A stretch of DNA of 33,740 nucleotides from Actinomycetaceae bacterium (GTDB taxonomy: Bacteria > Actinomycetota > Actinomycetes > Actinomycetales > Actinomycetaceae). Positions 31,848 through 33,740 of this stretch are shown piece by piece; position 1 is the stretch's first letter; each line of letters opens with the position of its first letter. Below the pieces are notes generated by a model. That model ran no database searches. It worked only from the letters and a program-made list of their open reading frames with translations, and had not been told where the DNA came from. The stretch is taken from assembly GCA_030537795.1 (NCBI GenBank), contig JAUNVE010000021.1, positions 1 through 33,740 on the forward strand. The letters run 5' to 3'. Position numbers and translations under genes: made by a program.

Positions 31848-33653
31848 ATGCAAGGGATCATTCTCGCAGCCGGCATGGGAGCACGTCTTAAAGATCTCAC
31901 GGCCAAGAACACCAAATGTATGATCAAAGTCAATGGAGTGACGCTCATCGAGAGAATGCTCCGACAGATCGACGCGCGCGAGTTCAATCGTGTTGTCATC
32001 GTCACCGGATACGAAGGTAATAAACTGCGGGATTATATTTCTACACTGAATATCTCGACACCTATTGTCTACGTCCACAACGAGATCTACGATCAGACCA
32101 ATAACATTTATTCCTTGGCGCTGGCACAGGATTATCTCGTAGAGGACGATACGATCCTTTTTGAATCGGATTTGATCTTTGAGGATTCGGTACTCGATTC
32201 ACTTCTCGATGATCCCCGAGATACTCTCGCACTCGTTGACAAATATGAATCGTGGATGGATGGCACCGTTATTAAAATCGACGAAAATGACCATATTCGC
32301 GTCTTTATCCCGGGGACTCGCTTCCGTTACGCCGAGGCCGACCAATACTACAAGACGGTTAACCTCTATAAGTTCTCGCAACATTTCAGTAAAACCCACT
32401 ACTTGCCGTTTCTCAACGCGTACACGCAAGCACTGGGACAAAATGAATACTACGAACAAGTGCTACGTGTGATTACTCTCCTCGACGATCCGGTTATTGA
32501 GGCCAAGCGTCTGAGCGGTCAAAAGTGGTATGAAATCGATGATCTACAGGATCTCGACATTGCGTCGTCGATTTTCCATCCGGATGTGGAAACTCGCCGT
32601 CAGTTATTTGAATCGCGCTTCGGTGGATATTGGCGCTATCCGAAGTTGCTTGACTACTGCTACCTCGTCAATCCTTATTTCCCGCCCGAGCGTATGAAAG
32701 ATGAAATGCGAGCGAGCTTTGATCGGCTTCTCAGCGACTATCCTTCGGGAATGCGCGTGAATTCCCTCCTCGCTGCCAAGAACTTTGGTCTCACCCCTGA
32801 AACCGTGGTCGTTGGCAACGGCGCCGCGGAACTCATTAAAGCGCTAATGGAGGAACTCCCCGCGCCGTTTGGAGTCATTCGCCCGACCTTTGAGGAATAT
32901 CCCAATCGACGCGACGATGAGCCAGTCGTCTTCACCGCAGACAATGCGGATTTCTCCTACAATGCCGACGACCTCATCAGTTTTTATTCTGACCAGCCCA
33001 TTAAGTCACTCATCGTCATTAACCCAGACAACCCGTCAGGCAACTTCATTGACAAAGAGGGCGCGCTTAAACTCGCTGATTGGACGGTGAAACGCGACAT
33101 TACATTCGTACTCGATGAATCCTTCATCGATTTTGCGGACGGCGATGATAACTCACTGCTACACGAAGACCTGCTCGAACAGTATCCGCATATGATTGTC
33201 ATCAAATCGATTTCTAAATCGTTTGGAGTGGCAGGCCTACGATTGGGGATCCTTGCCAGCGGCGATACTGAGCTGGTTGACCGGATGAAGAAATCGGTGG
33301 CGATATGGAATATCAATTCTTTTGCGGAGTTCTATCTACAAATTGCTGAAAAGTACAAAAAGAGCTACGCGATAGCCATCGATAAAATTCGCCAGGTGCG
33401 TGCCGAATTCGAGCAGCACCTCAGCGAAATTCCGTTCTTAAGGGTTATTCCTTCACAGGCGAATTTCGTCACTTGTGAAGTACTTTCCCCCCACACGGCA
33501 AGTGAGCTCACCTCGAAACTCCTTGAGAAGGACCTACTCATTAAAGACCTATCGTCTAAAGATGGCTTCAATGGGCAAAACTACATTCGCTTAGCCGTAA
33601 GGTCTACAGAGGATAATGAAAGATTGCTCAGCGTTCTCAGAGCACTCTCATAG
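31848..33653 (+). CDS. Bifunctional LicC-like cytidylyltransferase / HisC-CobD-like PLP enzyme
   Basis: A 601-residue fusion. Residues 1 to about 240 are a nucleotidyltransferase: IILAAGMGARL at 4-14, then KCMIKVNG and VIVTGYEGNKL, closest in look to LicC (CTP:phosphocholine cytidylyltransferase). Residues about 265-601 are a class I/II PLP fold like histidinol-phosphate aminotransferase and CobD: VVGNGAAELIKAL, NPDNPSG at 392-398, and the pyridoxal lysine K457 in SISKSFGVAGLRLG. A plausible job is to make an amino-alcohol phosphate by decarboxylation or transamination and activate it as a CDP derivative for the LicD enzymes. That function is inferred. PntC-AEPT fusions (CMP-aminoethylphosphonate) share the order cytidylyltransferase then PLP enzyme but use a different PLP class, as far as I recall. 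AGGAG precedes the ATG. Confidence 0.85.
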   Translation: MQGIILAAGMGARLKDLTAKNTKCMIKVNGVTLIERMLRQIDAREFNRVVIVTGYEGNKLRDYISTLNISTPIVYVHNEIYDQTNNIYSLALAQDYLVEDDTILFESDLIFEDSVLDSLLDDPRDTLALVDKYESWMDGTVIKIDENDHIRVFIPGTRFRYAEADQYYKTVNLYKFSQHFSKTHYLPFLNAYTQALGQNEYYEQVLRVITLLDDPVIEAKRLSGQKWYEIDDLQDLDIASSIFHPDVETRRQLFESRFGGYWRYPKLLDYCYLVNPYFPPERMKDEMRASFDRLLSDYPSGMRVNSLLAAKNFGLTPETVVVGNGAAELIKALMEELPAPFGVIRPTFEEYPNRRDDEPVVFTADNADFSYNADDLISFYSDQPIKSLIVINPDNPSGNFIDKEGALKLADWTVKRDITFVLDESFIDFADGDDNSLLHEDLLEQYPHMIVIKSISKSFGVAGLRLGILASGDTELVDRMKKSVAIWNINSFAEFYLQIAEKYKKSYAIAIDKIRQVRAEFEQHLSEIPFLRVIPSQANFVTCEVLSPHTASELTSKLLEKDLLIKDLSSKDGFNGQNYIRLAVRSTEDNERLLSVLRALS

Positions 33654-33740
33654 AATACATCGCCAGTTCGCACAATCCATTGACTACTACTCCACACACC
33701 GCGTCACTCCCCCGCTGATGACACAGAGGCGTTCATCGTC

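Noticed and set aside
31848..33653. Fusion protein as a PntC-AEPT phosphonate enzyme
   Set aside because: The PLP half has HisC/CobD-like motifs rather than the class V pattern expected of AEP transaminases, and no PEP mutase or phosphonopyruvate decarboxylase is in the window. Kept only as an alternative.
33654..33740. Partial gene at the right edge
   Set aside because: Both strands were read; no recognisable protein end or start, tRNA or terminator could be supported in 87 bases.
12535..33740. Mobile element borders, integrase, tRNA site or CRISPR repeats around the polysaccharide locus
   Set aside because: No transposase, integrase, direct repeat array or tRNA-like sequence was found, despite the island-like gene content.

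Overview
The window reads as chromosomal DNA of an actinobacterium (Actinomycetota). The evidence is gene content and order: DUF3499 / mtrA / mtrB / lpqB / comF / hpf on one strand, a divergent Rv3259-like gene, whiB2, a TIGR03089 gene and a DUF5719 gene. Moderate G+C and the absence of mycolate-type genes would fit an Actinomycetaceae-like host, but that narrower placement is a guess. All calls rest on reading the sequence; no database search was run.

Region 1 (1-12.5 kb) is conserved core. On the minus strand, DUF3499 is followed by a cation-efflux transporter, MtrA, MtrB, LpqB, ComF and the first codons of a ribosome hibernation factor. A small zincin-like gene diverges from DUF3499. A second minus-strand operon runs whiB2, then a 1101-residue glycosyltransferase/membrane protein, then DUF5719, with a good promoter upstream of whiB2. 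A TIGR03089 gene diverges from whiB2.

Region 2 (12.5-33.7 kb) is one large surface-polysaccharide locus. Sugar supply: WecC and WecB (UDP-ManNAc and UDP-ManNAcA), a WbpM/CapD-type membrane 4,6-dehydratase plus a DegT aminotransferase (a UDP-4-amino-4,6-dideoxy-HexNAc). Phospho-group supply: TarI and TarJ (CDP-ribitol) and a rare fusion of a LicC-like cytidylyltransferase with a HisC/CobD-like PLP enzyme. Assembly: a monotopic initiating sugar-phosphate transferase, two GT2 and one GT4 glycosyltransferases, three intact LicD phosphotransferases plus one decayed copy, a Wzx flippase, a Wzy polymerase and a Wzz-type chain-length protein. From the dehydratase (30373) down to a licD (17037) everything lies on the minus strand with overlaps or short gaps, suggesting one long operon, perhaps with internal promoters. 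The aminotransferase and fusion genes diverge from it.

Taken together, the genes look like the parts list of a Wzy-assembled, phosphate-containing heteropolysaccharide, similar in logic to pneumococcal teichoic acid (4-amino-trideoxy sugar, ribitol phosphate, LicD-attached phospho-amino-alcohol). Here ribitol-phosphate transfer would fall to LicD enzymes, because no TarF/TarK/TarL-type polymerase is visible. The amino-alcohol phosphate would be made by the PLP domain rather than imported as choline, because no LicA or LicB is visible. The polymer model is inference. No tRNA, rRNA, CRISPR array, insertion sequence or phage gene was found.
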